A DNA stretch of 64,000 nt from Undaria pinnatifida. Taxonomy: Eukaryota > Sar > Phaeophyceae > Laminariales > Alariaceae. The stretch covers positions 2,286,501 through 2,350,500 of the forward strand of contig JABAKD010000014.1 in the NCBI GenBank assembly GCA_012845835.1, in the 5' to 3' direction. Both the position numbers and the translations under genes were made by a program. Shown one piece after another: positions 23,201 to 33,600 of the stretch (position 1 is its first letter; each line of letters starts with the position of its first letter). The notes below the pieces were generated by a model. It was not told the origin of the DNA. It ran no database searches and saw only the letters and a program-made list of their open reading frames with translations.

Positions 23201-25737
23201 TGCACAGATGCCGCACGACATAACACGACGACAGATGCAGGGTCTAGGTCATCTAAATCGTGATCTGTCTGATCTGTGATATACTTACAGCCAGCCGTCA
23301 AGTCTAACCAATCCACAGGCCCAGCTGTAGGGCAGAACCATCCTGATTTTTTTTTTTCTTTCTTTTCATTTTACCTGGGTGATCTGGCAGCGGCTGCATG
23401 CCGACCAGGTACAGTCTTCCCCCGGGAGCGACATGCCTCTTCAAACGCTCGAAAACTTGGTCCTGAAAAACATCAGGTTCGTACAGCAGTCGTGTTAGGG
23501 CCGTGTCTTGCAACACGACGATACAGTTACGCCAAATTTATTTCGACAAAGGAAACAGCCAAGCGATAAAGCACGGGCCAATACTATCACGACCCGTTTG
23601 TTGGGCCACGTCCCTCCCTTCCCCCCCAAGCTATCTCTCTCCCCCATTTATCCCTTATTTTTACTTTTTACCTGAAAGTAGGGGGCGAAACCGTCGATGG
23701 CCCCGACTAAATAATCCGCCAGCACGGTGTCAAAAACCTGTCCTTCCAAGAAGCGCTCGTCCCGCCAATTCCCGATGACGATTTCGTCTGGGGGCTTCAC
23801 CGTGAATCCGATCTGCCGCGGCCGACAAAGCCGAAATCCGTCCACAAACAGACGTGAGGACAAAGCATAAGGCACACAAGCACAACGAAAAAGGAAAATA
23901 TACAAAGGCGAAAAATGATACAGCAGTATAGCCTACACAGGTACAAAAATAATTTGCGCATTCCGAGAAAATTCCTACACGCTCCCAATAAACGTCCGCC
24001 TCAAATCGATCTGCCTCGGCAAAATTCGTCCTAAGGAGTAAGGTGTTATCTTGGCGTTTTATAGGCTATACGGTAATAGGTACTACAGTAACCGTACCTC
24101 TTTTCGTGTGGTGTCCGCAAACTGTGTGTCTGCTGTGACGGCGGTAAAGCCATCCGTGTCCAAAGTATTTATCCACTTCAACGAGTGGGTGCCTGTGCCA
24201 GCATCCAGAAACCGCCCCCTGACGACGTCGCAACACCAATCAAGCACATCACCATCGCACGACCATGGAGGCACGGTAAAAAACATAACAGGGGGGTAGG
24301 TAGGTAGGTAGGTAGGTAGGTAGGTAGGTAGGTAGGTAGGTAGGTAGGTAGGTAGGTAGGTAGGTAGGTAGGTAGGTAGGTAGGTAGGTAGGTAGGTAGG
24401 TAGGTAGATAGGTAGGTAGGTAGGTAGGTAGGTAGGTAGGTAGGTAGGTAGGTAGGTAGGTAGGTAGGTAGGTAGGTAGGTAGGTAGGTAAGTAGGTAGG
24501 TAAGTAGGTAGGTAGGCAGGTAGGTAGGTAGGTAGGTAGGTAGGTAGGTTTGAAGGTAGGTAGGTAGGAAGGTAGGTAGGAAGGTAGGTAGGAAGGTAGG
24601 TATGTAGGTAGGTAGGTAGGTAGGTAGGTAGGTAGGTAGGTAGGTAGGTAGGCCGGTAGGTAGGTAGGTAGGTAGGTACGCAGGGAGGGAGGGAGGGGAG
24701 AGGGAGGGAGGGAGTGGAGGGAAGCAGGGAGGGGGAGAAGCGAGCATGAGGGCGAAGGTCAGGTCATCGAAAAATACAACACGGGAGAGGAGAGGGGTAA
24801 CACGGATCGGCGGACGTATGATCACCATTTTTCTTAATTCGTACAGAATTTCCATCCCTCTGGTTCGGTTTTGATTCTGACTTTTGTAGGAGTGTGGTAA
24901 GTTTTTCTCTTAGTCACGTACTATAACACGAAAAACAAGCCAACCTAAATAAATCCAAGCTACACTAAACCAACCAAACTGCACTAAACTAAACTAAACT
25001 AAAACCTAAAACCTGCTGTTGCTGTTGCGGCTGCTGCGCGGCCTCCACGCTGCTGCCGCATAACCGAAATGAAATGAAATGAAATAAACCACACTAACCT
25101 AAAAACTGAACTATACACTAAGCTAAGCTTAAATTGAACGTGCACACAACAAAACAACACAAAACAAAGCGAAACAAAACTCAACTCAACCCAACCCAAC
25201 CCAACCCAACCCAACTAAACTATAAACTACCAGGTACTGTACTAACACCGAACACTAAACAACTAAACTAAACTCGACTGGACTAGCCAACCTAGATTAC
25301 ACTAAACTGAACTGGACTAATTAAACTTGAAAAAAAATAAACCTAGAACTGAACTAAACACTGAACAGCACTAATCTAAACTAAACTAAAAAGCAAAACA
25401 AATCAATATCAATATCAATACAAGCAACGAAAAAGATCAACCCAACAAAACAGAACAAACCACCACAGCAAACCAACACCAAAAAACAAAACCAGTTAAA
25501 AACATGCCCAACGAAAACACGCAAAAAAAAAACTCACCAAGGTTTCTTGGCTGCCTTCTGCATGCCCTCGATGGACCGGAAAAGCGCATCCTCCGTGGTT
25601 GCCGCCATCCTGAACTTTGGGAAGCCCTTCAAACCCCCGAACCCCCAGAAGAACGCTACCTTCGCGACCCTAAACACTGCCCTGTTCTCCTCGCGGCGGT
25701 ATGCTGCGCGTCCGCTTACGGGCGTCTGCGTCAACAT
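16870..25737 (-). CDS. Class I SAM-dependent methyltransferase, 8 recognised exons
   Basis: Exons on the minus strand are 25538-25737, 24098-24218, 23672-23812, 23375-23462, 22010-22088, 21109-21217, 19161-19288 and 16870-17215. With GT-AG junctions they join into one frame of 403 codons and a stop. The product shows a Rossmann methyltransferase motif I (LDAGTGT, residues 71-77), a motif IV-like [12 protein letters not shown] (137-148) and the [10 protein letters not shown] strand (166-175). The substrate is not known; I recognise the fold, not a named family. The last exon adds an acidic, Gly/Ala-rich tail after [11 protein letters not shown]. The start is uncertain: ATG at 25737, an internal ATG at 25608 (360 residues), or an upstream exon spliced to a CGCAG acceptor at 25726. 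Neither gene symbol nor substrate should be inherited from this call. Confidence 0.86.
17958..18240 (+). repeat. Poly-C-tailed repeat family E, long copy
   Basis: It contains AACGATCGCTATCCTAGGAG, GGAAGAAGCGTAATGAGCGC, GAACGGTGCTCCGTCTCGAA, ATGCGTGGTCAATG and a terminal run of C. Another long copy is 53412-53660; shorter copies are 35147-35205, 35560-35650, 35695-35845 and 53695-53795, with minus-strand ends near 25850-25880 and 31965-32030. Confidence 0.8.
18290..18404 (-). repeat. Echo of methyltransferase exon G, distal copy
   Basis: A degraded copy of exon G from about CTGCCGATAATTGCAGTGAC through the LDGRV codons and AGCTCGCCGGCAA on the minus strand. The donor GTGAGG has become GGGATG, so it should not splice like the real exon. 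Confidence 0.85.
18510..18632 (-). repeat. Echo of methyltransferase exon G, proximal copy
   Basis: A second degraded copy of exon G including its 3' edge. The donor GT has changed to GC. It lacks the exon's first ~24 bases and the acceptor. CCTAC-type simple sequence separates the copies. Confidence 0.85.
18950..19032 (-). repeat. tRNA-Glu-like repeat, copy 2
   Basis: On the minus strand GCCCCGGTGGTCTAGTGG (A box) and GAGTTCGATCCCC (B box) have tRNA spacing. The 3' acceptor strand does not pair with GCCCCGG, and the B-box end is itself duplicated (18941-18976). This looks like a tRNA-derived element within the intron. Confidence 0.5.
19161..19288 (-). CDS. Methyltransferase exon G
   Basis: It encodes [20 protein letters not shown] then [20 protein letters not shown]. 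It follows a TTCTTTAG acceptor and ends in phase 2 at GTGAGG. Two degraded copies of it lie downstream in the next intron. Confidence 0.88.
19340..20060 (+). repeat. Tandem array of family 2 mini-elements, about 168-bp period
   Basis: Four units each combine GGACAGATCACGATCTAGAT and GACTTCACAGAT with a family 2 element ending GGGGTTTGGGGGCTC. It lies in the methyltransferase intron between exons F and G. Confidence 0.8.
20055..20340 (+). repeat. Dispersed repeat, copy 2 (partner at 14835-15095)
   Basis: GGGTTTCACATGCCTTTGAA, AAGTGAGTGACCAACGTGGA and CCTGTGTCTGTAAAC match copy 1 in order. Confidence 0.7.
20817..21010 (+). mobile_element. MITE family 3, TA-flanked
   Basis: The 194-bp element has inverted ends ATACGG..AGGTCCCTCTATAG and the complement CTATAGAGGGACC..CCGTAT. 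TA lies on both sides (20815-20816 and 21011-21012), the target duplication typical of Tc1/mariner-type elements. A longer relative lies at 48862-49180. Confidence 0.75.
21011..21064 (-). repeat. Echo of methyltransferase exon F 3' edge
   Basis: On the minus strand GTACGCGCAGCATACCGTCA and AGCGTCAG followed by GTAATA copy the end of exon F and its donor. The GT is kept. The MITE 20817-21010 begins right at this donor copy. Confidence 0.85.
21109..21217 (-). CDS. Methyltransferase exon F
   Basis: It encodes [20 protein letters not shown] and [16 protein letters not shown]. The acceptor is CCGCAG and the donor GTATCA. Degraded copies of both edges of this exon lie in the adjoining introns (21011-21064; 21304-21350; 21600-21666). 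Confidence 0.9.
21304..21350 (-). repeat. Echo of methyltransferase exon F 5' edge, copy 1
   Basis: GGCAGGGAATGTACCCCTTG and GAGTGTATA on the minus strand copy the acceptor and the REYPLEW codons with an insertion. Confidence 0.8.
21600..21690 (-). repeat. Echo of methyltransferase exon F 5' edge, copy 2
   Basis: GGCGCTGCAGGGAATACCTC and TTAGAGTGGGTTTCTC on the minus strand match the acceptor and first codons. The intron sequence before it (TGTTGTGTTTTTGCC) also resembles that before the real exon. The AG is kept. Confidence 0.85.
22010..22088 (-). CDS. Methyltransferase exon E
   Basis: It encodes [20 protein letters not shown] then AGHRPY. It joins exon D at a glycine codon and exon F at an arginine codon. 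The acceptor is TGGCAG and the donor GTGGGT. Confidence 0.88.
22825..23285. repeat. GATCTAGATC-rich degenerate array
   Basis: AGATC, GATCTG and CATGTTTCCTGGGTTG blocks recur at spacings of about 60-130 bp in the methyltransferase intron between exons D and E. They are related to the ATCACGATCTAGAT blocks of 19340-20060. Confidence 0.7.
23375..23462 (-). CDS. Methyltransferase exon D
   Basis: It encodes [20 protein letters not shown] and GMQPLPDHP, the helix and strand 5 with the typical PGG turn. The acceptor is TTTCAG and the donor GTAAAA; it ends in phase 1. Confidence 0.92.
23672..23812 (-). CDS. Methyltransferase exon C
   Basis: It encodes [20 protein letters not shown] then [17 protein letters not shown]. 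This is the strand-4 region of the methyltransferase fold. The acceptor is CGGCAG and the donor GTAAAA, phase 0 at both ends. Confidence 0.92.
24098..24218 (-). CDS. Methyltransferase exon B, SAM-binding motif I
   Basis: It encodes [20 protein letters not shown] and [16 protein letters not shown]. The D-A-G-T-G-T loop is the glycine-rich SAM-binding motif. Acceptor CGTCAG and donor GTACGG keep frame with both neighbours. A 388-bp GGTA array lies about 75 bp upstream in the intron. Confidence 0.88.
24293..24682. repeat. (GGTA)n microsatellite, about 390 bp
   Basis: A nearly pure run of GGTA with scattered substitutions, passing into GGGA at 24680-24735. On the minus strand it is ACCT repeats, i.e. 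a long pyrimidine-rich tract upstream of exon B. Confidence 0.97.
25538..25737 (-). CDS. Methyltransferase first recognised exon (residues 1-66 plus two bases)
   Basis: The reliable part encodes [20 protein letters not shown] ending KKP, with donor GTGAGT on the minus strand. Upstream coding ([20 protein letters not shown]) is in frame, but a C-rich tract followed by GACGCAG at 25726 looks like a 3' splice site. The exon could therefore begin at 25725 with an undetected earlier exon. Confidence 0.65.
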
Positions 25738-25914
25738 GGCACCGTGGGGGTGGTGGGGGCGGTGGTGGAGGGGGGTTGGGGGTTGGGGAGCGGGAGGCCG
25801 GGGGGGGGGGGGGCGGCAACGCGAACTCATTTTATTGCTTGCCTTGTCATTTTTGACCGCGCATCCCTTTCGAGATGGAGGGGGCGAGTAGATGGAGGGG
25901 GCGAGTAGATGGAG

Positions 25915-26002
25915 CGGGGGTGGAGGGACGAACTCTACCTTTGCTACCCTAAAAACTGCCCTATTCTCCCCGCGGCGACGGACAACTGCGTCAAGATGAT
26001 GG
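25915..26002 (-). repeat. Echo of methyltransferase exon A 5' edge
   Basis: TTGACGCAG, GGGGAGAATAGGGCAGTTTT and AGGGTAGCAAAGGTAGAG on the minus strand copy the 5' part of exon A, including the C-rich tract before it. By analogy with the other echoes this supports a 3' splice site at 25726. Confidence 0.8.
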
Positions 26003-26419
26003 CCCGGGGGGGGGGGGTGGGGGGTTACTTGGGAGGGTTGTGGGAGGGGGTGGGGGGGGGGAGTATGGGGCGGGGCGGGGGGTTGAGTAGGACGGAGGGG
26101 GGCGAATGGCGGGGCGCGGGGGCAGTGGAGATAGGGCAGGGGTGGGCAGGAGGGGCAAGGAAAGGAGAATGGATGGGGGAGGGGGACGGAGGGTGGGAGC
26201 GGGGGGAGGGTGGAAGGGGGGAGGGAGGGGGGGGTATAAATGGAGGATGAAGGGGGAGATGGATGAGGTCGGGGGGGCGGCGGAGATGGTGGTGGTGGTG
26301 CCCCAGCCATCGAATGCGGCATGGCAGCTCGCCAGCTCTCCGTGTCATACTTACCCCCTTTCTACCGGTGTACCATTACAAGTTGATATTCCCAAGACCC
26401 GCATCCACCATTTGGGAGC

Positions 26420-27425
26420 TTTGGCCCTTGTACCTCGGTATCCCATTTTGCCACCACAGCATAGAGCAGCTACAAAACACGGCAAGCCGCGTAAATAGTG
26501 ATTCGCCAGCGGTCCGTGAGCAATGCTTCCGTTGCTTGCGGTGTTGCAAAATCTACATTGCCCACGATTTAGGAGCTTGTGCCTCGGTTCCTCTGGAAAC
26601 CATACGAGTAACGCAACTTGGTATATGCCCATGTATGATACGGTATTAGAGCCACTTCAGCTACGGAATTGGTCTGGTGCAGAATATGGTAAGCCAAGTA
26701 GTGGTTCGCCAGCGATCCGCGGGTCATCCTTGAGGTACCCCAATATCCACCTTGTCCACTAACTAGGAGCTTGTACCCCGGTACCTCCGGAACCCATAAT
26801 AAACGAGTAACGCAATATGGTGCACACATGTCATACCAGGTATCTGGCACCAGTATCTGGTACCAGGTACATACTCTAACATGGTACGCCGCAATATGTT
26901 TCGCCAACGGTTCGAGGATCATGGTTTCATTGTTTTCGGTGTTGCAGTATCCATATTGCCCACGACAGATAGGAGCTTGTGCCCCGGCACCCCCGGGCCT
27001 CGAAACGCTATATGGTATGATACGGTGTAATAGAACCTACCCCAGCTACACAATATGGTAAAAACCGCATGGTTGTTCGCCAGCGGTCCGTGGATCATGC
27101 TCCCATGGTTTACGGTGATGCAACATCCACATTGCCCAAGCTTTAGAAACTCATTTGTGCCCCGGTATGATACATCCGGAACCCGAAACACCATACCAGG
27201 TATGGTATGGTCTTAGAACTTACCCTGGCTACACAACATGGTGCAGTCTTGGAGCCTACCCCGGCAACACAATGTGGTAAGCCGCATGCTGGTTCGCCGG
27301 CGGTACGTGGATCATGCTTTCACGCTTTCGCAGTTCGGTGGTGCATACTCCTGGTACATACTCGCAGAACACTCACAAGGAGTGCAAAGCGGTGCACAGC
27401 AGCAACGCCTAGCTTCTGGATAGGC
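26420..27425 (+). repeat. Degenerate satellite, about 190-bp unit, five units
   Basis: Each unit has GTTCGCCAGCGGTCCGTG, a TTTTCGGTGTTGCA segment, CCACATTGCCCACGAT, TAGGAGCTTGTGCC and an ACACAATATGGTA segment. It lies between the divergent methyltransferase and AQR genes. Confidence 0.8.
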
Positions 27426-29519
27426 GGGAGCTATGGACTATGAACACGTATCTATATGAGCCTATGAGTCTACTGCTGTACATAACGCTGGCACGCCACA
27501 GCATGCAGTTCTTGCACGGCGGCAGGCTACCAACAGCGGCAGAGTTCAGCTCGTAGGGGCCTGGGGGGGTGGGGGGGAAACCAAAAACTCGGAACGCACT
27601 CAAAGAAGGCATAAACGATACATAATCAGCATACCGGTACGATAGACTCCACTTATACCTCGTAGCTACGAATGCCAGCAACGCATTCTACAAGTCCCAC
27701 CAGCACGAGAGGCTTTGGAGTTACTCTGGCTCAGAATGGCGTGCTGCATTGCAAAGGGTCGCTTGTCTATAACACGCAATAATGGTGCCACAGAGGCTTT
27801 GGGTCATGAGAGCCCACATACACAAGCGCTTCTAAAGTCATTTCATAGCAGAGCACTACGGGGACCTGCTGAAAGATTCGATATGCTTGCCTCTACTCGT
27901 TAGCCTCCGTACCTAAGTTTCGACACGTGGCATGCGAACCGACAAACAACATGGTCAGGGCTCTGGACTATATGCCGCACCTGGACCATCCAAAGGCTCT
28001 TCAGTCGCTCTGTGTTCTCTGATATTTGCCTGCAGCTGGCTGAAATGCCCTCCGTTGCATCGTTGGGATCATATTTGCTGTCCTAATGAAAAACGCCACC
28101 AAGATCGCTACGAACTCCCCGAGGCAGTTTGTTCCCCTTTCCACAGCAGCAAGCTCGAGACTCGAGGGAGTCCACGAGGTATATCAATCAAAGCACGGGA
28201 AGCGTCGTTCCCGATTGATTGCTTGCATTCGTCGCGGGGGCCGATTGCTATACGGAAGAACGTTCGGCGGTGCGTACATCAATCGATCGTTGGTCGAACC
28301 CAGGGTCTATTACAGGCCGCATAGGCTGCGTGCGAGCTGTCAGAGAGGACACAACAGATATTGCACACGTCGGTGGTGGGAGCTTGAGCTTTAGGAAAAG
28401 GAAGACGCCGGGCTAACTCCCTGGATCAATCCAGGTTGGTTGTTGGGGATGAGGTCAGGGGTTGCGGATCACAACGTGGATAAACGAGGCCGACAACCAA
28501 CTCCCTCTTATTTGACGATGCTTTCAAAAGCGTGGGGACCTTGTTACAGCACCAGCGGCGTATCATATGGGCGCGCAACAAGAGTCACCTTGTACTCCGA
28601 GCAAATCTTGTGGGACACCAACCCTGCGAAACATAGGCTACGGCATTCTATACCGGGTAGGCTTTATGGTGTATCGCTCGCCCCTGAGCACGAATTCTAA
28701 ATCTAAATATCATAGCGTCTCTAAAACAGGGAGCGTGACGGTTTACTTGTAGGCCTGTTCTTGCCCATGGGCCGACCCTGCCGTGGGTCCAGGGCCTAGG
28801 GTAGTCTACGGTCTACTAGTATACCTAGTAGGGATTAGGGATCCCTGAGAGGCAACCTGCAGTCCCCTGCGAGTATCAGGTGCTTCTTTGCTGCCGAGTT
28901 TGTCGGTTGTGTTCATGTCATACAAAGGCTTCCCCCCCTTGTTGATCAACCCTGGGCGGCCGTCTCCAGCGTGGTGGTCGCTTGCTGTTCGCTTGCTGTC
29001 GGATCGCCTACTGCGCACTGCTTGTAAGTCGGCTCGGTGCTCTGCTTTGGGGGAGCATTGTGCCCTGCTTTGTATAATACCAGCTAAAACAAGCCTGAGT
29101 CTGTAAACTAGACTACGTTACTGCCTGGCATGGCATGTAAAAAGGCGTTGTTTTTCCTTCCTTAAAGCTAAACGGCAACTATCCTGCAAGCGAGCCATCA
29201 ACAAGGTGGACAGAGCACTGATGTCAGCTGCTGCATTACACTCCATAACGCAACCACAGCCACAATCACAATCACGGTCACAACCACCACCAGGACAACA
29301 ACACCTGGAATCCAGTATCCGAAATCCGTGCATTCATCCACTCGTATAATGCGAGCTCATGTTTTCCTGCGGCCACGACGCCAAACATGCTACAGAAACC
29401 GCGTCGAACCAACAACCACGTGTTGTCTGCTCTGCCGCTTTTTCCCGCCCCGCCCTCAACCCGAAACATTACAAACACAAAAACACAAACAATCGAACGA
29501 AAACAAAAGCAGAAAACAG
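27426..29519. other. Intergenic DNA upstream of AQR; no gene recognised
   Basis: Several frames of 60-130 codons are open on both strands, but none resembles a known protein. CA-rich DNA (AACCACAGCCACAATCACAA-type) at 29250-29300 and an A-rich leader at 29470-29519 precede the AQR start. The AQR promoter must lie here, but no motif can be named. Confidence 0.45.
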
Positions 29520-30665
29520 ATGGCTGGACCAACACCACCAGCGTCGCCGTCCGGACGCGGTCGCGGTAAAGGCCGCAAGGACGAGAGAGGGGCATCTCCG
29601 GCTCGAGGGCGTGGGCGCGGTGGGCGCGGGGGCGCCGGGTCCCCAAGCACTGGCGGCCGGGGCAAAAGTGACGTTTCCTCGAGGCGTTCTTCCAGGGGGA
29701 CTGGGGCGGGGAGCGACGCGGCGCCGGCTGCGGCCTCCGACGCTTCTGATACTGCGGACGTGGAGGCGGCGGCGGCGGCGGACCCGGTAACCGACGCTGC
29801 TACTCCGGCCGCTACCGCCGCCGCTGCTGCTGCCCCAGCTGGTGGTGACGCCACGCCAGCTGCTGCTGATGCTAACGCTTCGCAAGCAGCGTTAACGGAG
29901 GGCGGTACCGCTACCCCTGATGATGTTGCGCCTGGCGGCGCCGACGCCACGGCTGCCGCTTCATCCGCTGCTAGCACTACCGCCGACGCTACCGTTACCG
30001 CAACCCCTGACGCCCCTGCCGTGGCAGAAGGAGAGACTACACCGACAAGCACAAGCGCGGACACGCCAACACCGACACCGACTTCACCTAGCGTTGGCGA
30101 CGCGCGCGGCCGATCCACCAGATCCAGCAACAGAAGGGGCCGCGGCGGGAGCCAAGGCCGCTCCCCCGGCCGGGTGAAATCCCCCGATCGCGGGGGGCGA
30201 GGCCGTGGAGCAAGTGGTGGTAGTGGGGGCGGGGGTAGAGATGGTGGGGGTGGGGGTAGGGGTCGGGGTGAGGGTCGGACCGCGCGAGGTGGAGTTGGAG
30301 CGGGTAGGGGACGAGGAAACACCGGGAAGGCGGGGAGAGGAAAGTCGCCGATTAGGGGTGGCCCAAGGATGGGGGGGGGGGTGAGGTCTGGGGGACCGGG
30401 GATGGGACCGGGGGGGCCGGGGATGGGACCGGGGGGGGCGGGGATGGGACCGGGGGGGGCGGGCATGGGACCGGGGGGAGCCGGGATGGGGCCGGGGGGG
30501 GCGGGAAAGGGGGTAGGGGCGGGGGCAGCTGGAGTGAAGCGCAAGCGAGCGGGTGGGCTGGTGACGATAACGGAAATTAAGGAAGATGAGCTGATGGCGG
30601 TGGCGAACGCAAACTGGGCCCGCGGGTCGAAAGCCGCTTCGAACGGGACGTTCAAGCCTAACCTG
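29520..30665 (+). CDS. AQR: AQR exon 1 (codons 1-382)
   Basis: First coding exon. The start was placed at MAGPTPP because it resembles the MAAP start of animal Aquarius; the frame stays open 64 codons further upstream to 29328, so a longer start is possible. Most of the exon is low complexity: Arg/Gly/Ser, then Ala/Thr-rich, then a GMGPGG(A/P) repeat at about 30391-30520. Only the last 40 or so residues, with NANWARGS, look like the family's conserved start. It ends in phase 0 at a GTGAGT donor. Confidence 0.85.
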
Positions 30666-33600
30666 GTGAGTTGCTTGCGCTTTTCCCCTCTGTTTCAGTT
30701 AGGGTCTCCCTGTGTTGCAGGTTGAGTAGTGTCTGTGCCGGTATAATGCCGGTGAAACCGCATTGCACGACTTTAGCCTGCTATGCTAGTACCAGTATCG
30801 GTACGTACCGTCCCCTATGGTGCCGGTATCCGGTATACTGCCGGTAATGTTGGCTGGTACATATTATACCGTTACTATGAGGGGGGGCACTGTACCTGCC
30901 ATTACACTGTTGGAAAAGCGAAGACGTCGGCTGGACGGCACTCTTGCCCCTTGGCGGACAGTACCTCCCCGTACTAAATCGAGTATGTTATGTTGAGTGG
31001 AGCCTTGGCGGGCCGAAACTAGACGTCACCCGCAGCCTTTGATGTAAAGAGTGAAGAGATAGAGGAGTTTACTGTAGTTTAAGAGGCGTGTTTGTGTATG
31101 GTTTAATGGTTTGGTGGGTGTTCGTGAGTGGATGGGTGGGTGGGTAGGTGGTTGGTTGAGCGAGTTGGTCGGCAGACGGGTTGGTGGGTAGGTGGGTGGG
31201 TGGGTGGCTCGTTTGGTTGCTGAGTATATGTGGATGGGGTCGAGAGGTGGGTGGATGGGTTGGTATGTGAGAGAGTCGGTTGGATGAGTGGCGAGGCAGG
31301 GTGGGTGAGTGAGTGGTCGGGACGGAAGAGTGCCACGCGTTTTGTGCATGACGAGCCGGTGTTGTTGCAGTGTCGCTTGGAGAGTCGAATAGTGCTACAT
31401 CAGGGCGGACGCGCAGCAGCAGGGTGTAGAACTAATACGGGTGGAACAGTGGTCCTAGAGACGGACGGACGGTACCTTGGTGAGTTTTATCTTTGTCGAT
31501 CTTTTCGTCCGGAGTCCCGCCCTCCATGTGTGAGAGTCAGAGTTCCCACCGTATCTCCGGGAGCAAATGACATTTAATTTATGTTTGTTTCTCGGTCTCT
31601 TTTTCTCTCTATGTGGCAAAAGGGTTAGCAAAAAAAAAAAAAAAACGCCCTGTTCTCCTCGCCCCAACCCCCCCCTCCCAGGTATCAGGTCTAGATAAAA
31701 TGGCAGTGTGAAAAACGCCTCATCCCCCCTCCCCCCCTCCCAGGTGTCGACCATCTACCGGAAGGAGCTAAGGTCGTGCATGCCCACCCCCGGTGCCCGC
31801 GCCGGACCCGAGGCCAGCTCTCGCCTGCAGCTTCTGGAGTTCAGCGCCTACTTGGAAAATTACCTATGGCCCAACTTCGACCCCGAGCGTTCGTCGACGG
31901 AGCACCTCATGAGCACGGTGAGTGGGAGGGAGGGAGGGAGGGAGGAGGGGGGAGTACGCATGCGTTGGTTGCCTTAGTCGTTTGGCCATTGACCATGCAT
32001 CCCTTTCGAGACAGCAGAAAGAGCGGGGGGGGGGGGGGAGGAAGGAGGCGGAGGGCGGGAGGGAGGGAGGGCAGGGGGGTGGGTGGGGGGAGGGAGGCGG
32101 AGGGCGGGAGGGAGGAGAGGGCTTGTAGTAGGAGTGGGGGGAAGAGATGTGCCATTATAATGAGGAGGCGAGAGAAAGAGAGGGAGAGAGGGGCGAAGAG
32201 GAGGGGAGGGGGGTGGGGCATAATCGAGGGAGGGGGAAAGAGACGGGTCGCCCTGTAACTTTCACTGTCGCCCGCGACGTCTACGTCATTTTCCGCCCCA
32301 CCCCCTCGCTCTGTCACCGGAAGGAAAAGCACGGTATGGATAATGCTGCCGCCGGAAAGCCTTGTCCTTCACCTACCCCCCCCCTGATCCCCGCCCTTGC
32401 CCCCATCCGCGCCCTTGTCCTCTATCCCCACCCTTGTCTGCTATCCCCGTCCTTGTCCCCTATCCCCGCCCTTGTCCGCTCTCCCCATCTTTGCCCCCTA
32501 TCCCCGCCCATATCCGCTATCACCGCCGCCGTCCCGTACCCCCCCCCTCCCTGCAGATGCTCCTGATAAATTCCAAGTTCCATGAGGGCGTCAGCGTATG
32601 GGAGTCGCTGGGAATTTCGGAGGGGCGTCTGGGTAACCTACCGGACACCTCCACCGGCCCCGCCTCCGCCTCTTTGAATGGGAACCCCCAAACGTCTTCG
32701 GAGGCTGCTGGCGCAGTTGTACCGGCTGCTACAGTCGGGGGTAAGGAAATGGGTAAGGGCAAGGGTAAGCGCGGCGGAAAGCCTTCCAAGACCGGGGAGG
32801 AGCAGTTCTCGGCTTTCTTCGAAAGTGCCCTGGGTTTAGCGATGGGGCATTGGCCTAAGGTTAGCATGGGTGGGGGCGAGGGGAAGGGGAAGGGTGGGGG
32901 GGCAAGGGGCGGGGGCGACAAGAAGGGGAGGGAGGAGGAGGAGAAGGGGGGCGGCAAGGCTGCTATGGAGGTGGGTGAAGAGGAAGACAAGGAGGAGGAC
33001 GAGGAGGACGAGGAAAAGGAGGGGGAGGAGGGGGGGGACGGTGACGATGAGATGGCGAAGTCGGCCGATGGGCCCGGCGAGGCAGGGGGCGACAACGACG
33101 CTGCCGCTCCTGAAGAAGAAAGAGGAGAAGGGGCAGGGCAGAAAGACGAAGGGTCGGAACCGCCGCCGACAAAGGTCGCTCGCAAGGGCAAGAGGAACGA
33201 TAAGTCTCGCAGGTCTTCTGGGGGTAAGGGGAACAAGGGGGGGAGGAACGACAAGAAAGCGAAGGGTAGCAAGCGGGAGTTGCGGAAGAGGGCACCGAGG
33301 CGTGCCGGGTGGGAGGGGTTGTCTATGCACGAGCGCATCGCTTACGTCATGTTCTTGGTGAACGTTTTCCACGTGAGTTCTGCCCCGCCCCCTGTGTCTG
33401 TTGTGGTTACCCTTTGTTCTCGACCTTGACCTCTAACCGGTTTTTTGTGTCTAATTATCGTATCGAAAGTTTTATGGTATGTCGAAATATGGAACTTCGA
33501 TGTATTGTGTTGTGCTCAGGGTTAGGGTGTGTTGTGTTTAGATATTTTTGTGCTTAGGTTTTGTTGTGATGTGGCGCGGTTGTGCTGTGCTATTGTTTCC

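Noticed and set aside
24178-24855. Minus-strand frame of 225 codons made of repeated LPTY
   Set aside because: It is only the translation of the GGTA microsatellite and overlaps the real exon B and intron.
27932-28394. Overlapping frames of 100-130 codons between the two genes
   Set aside because: Possibly remnants of an old mobile element, but nothing identifiable could be supported.
29328-29519. Earlier AQR start codon at 29328
   Set aside because: The frame is open, but the added 64 residues are of low quality and the MAGP start at 29520 is closer to the family's start; not excluded.
29456-30655. Minus-strand frame of 399 codons, Pro/Ala-rich
   Set aside because: It is the antisense of AQR exon 1, open because of the biased GC-rich composition; no protein signature.
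32520-33338. Minus-strand frame of 272 codons
   Set aside because: It is the antisense of the low-complexity insertion in AQR exon 3.
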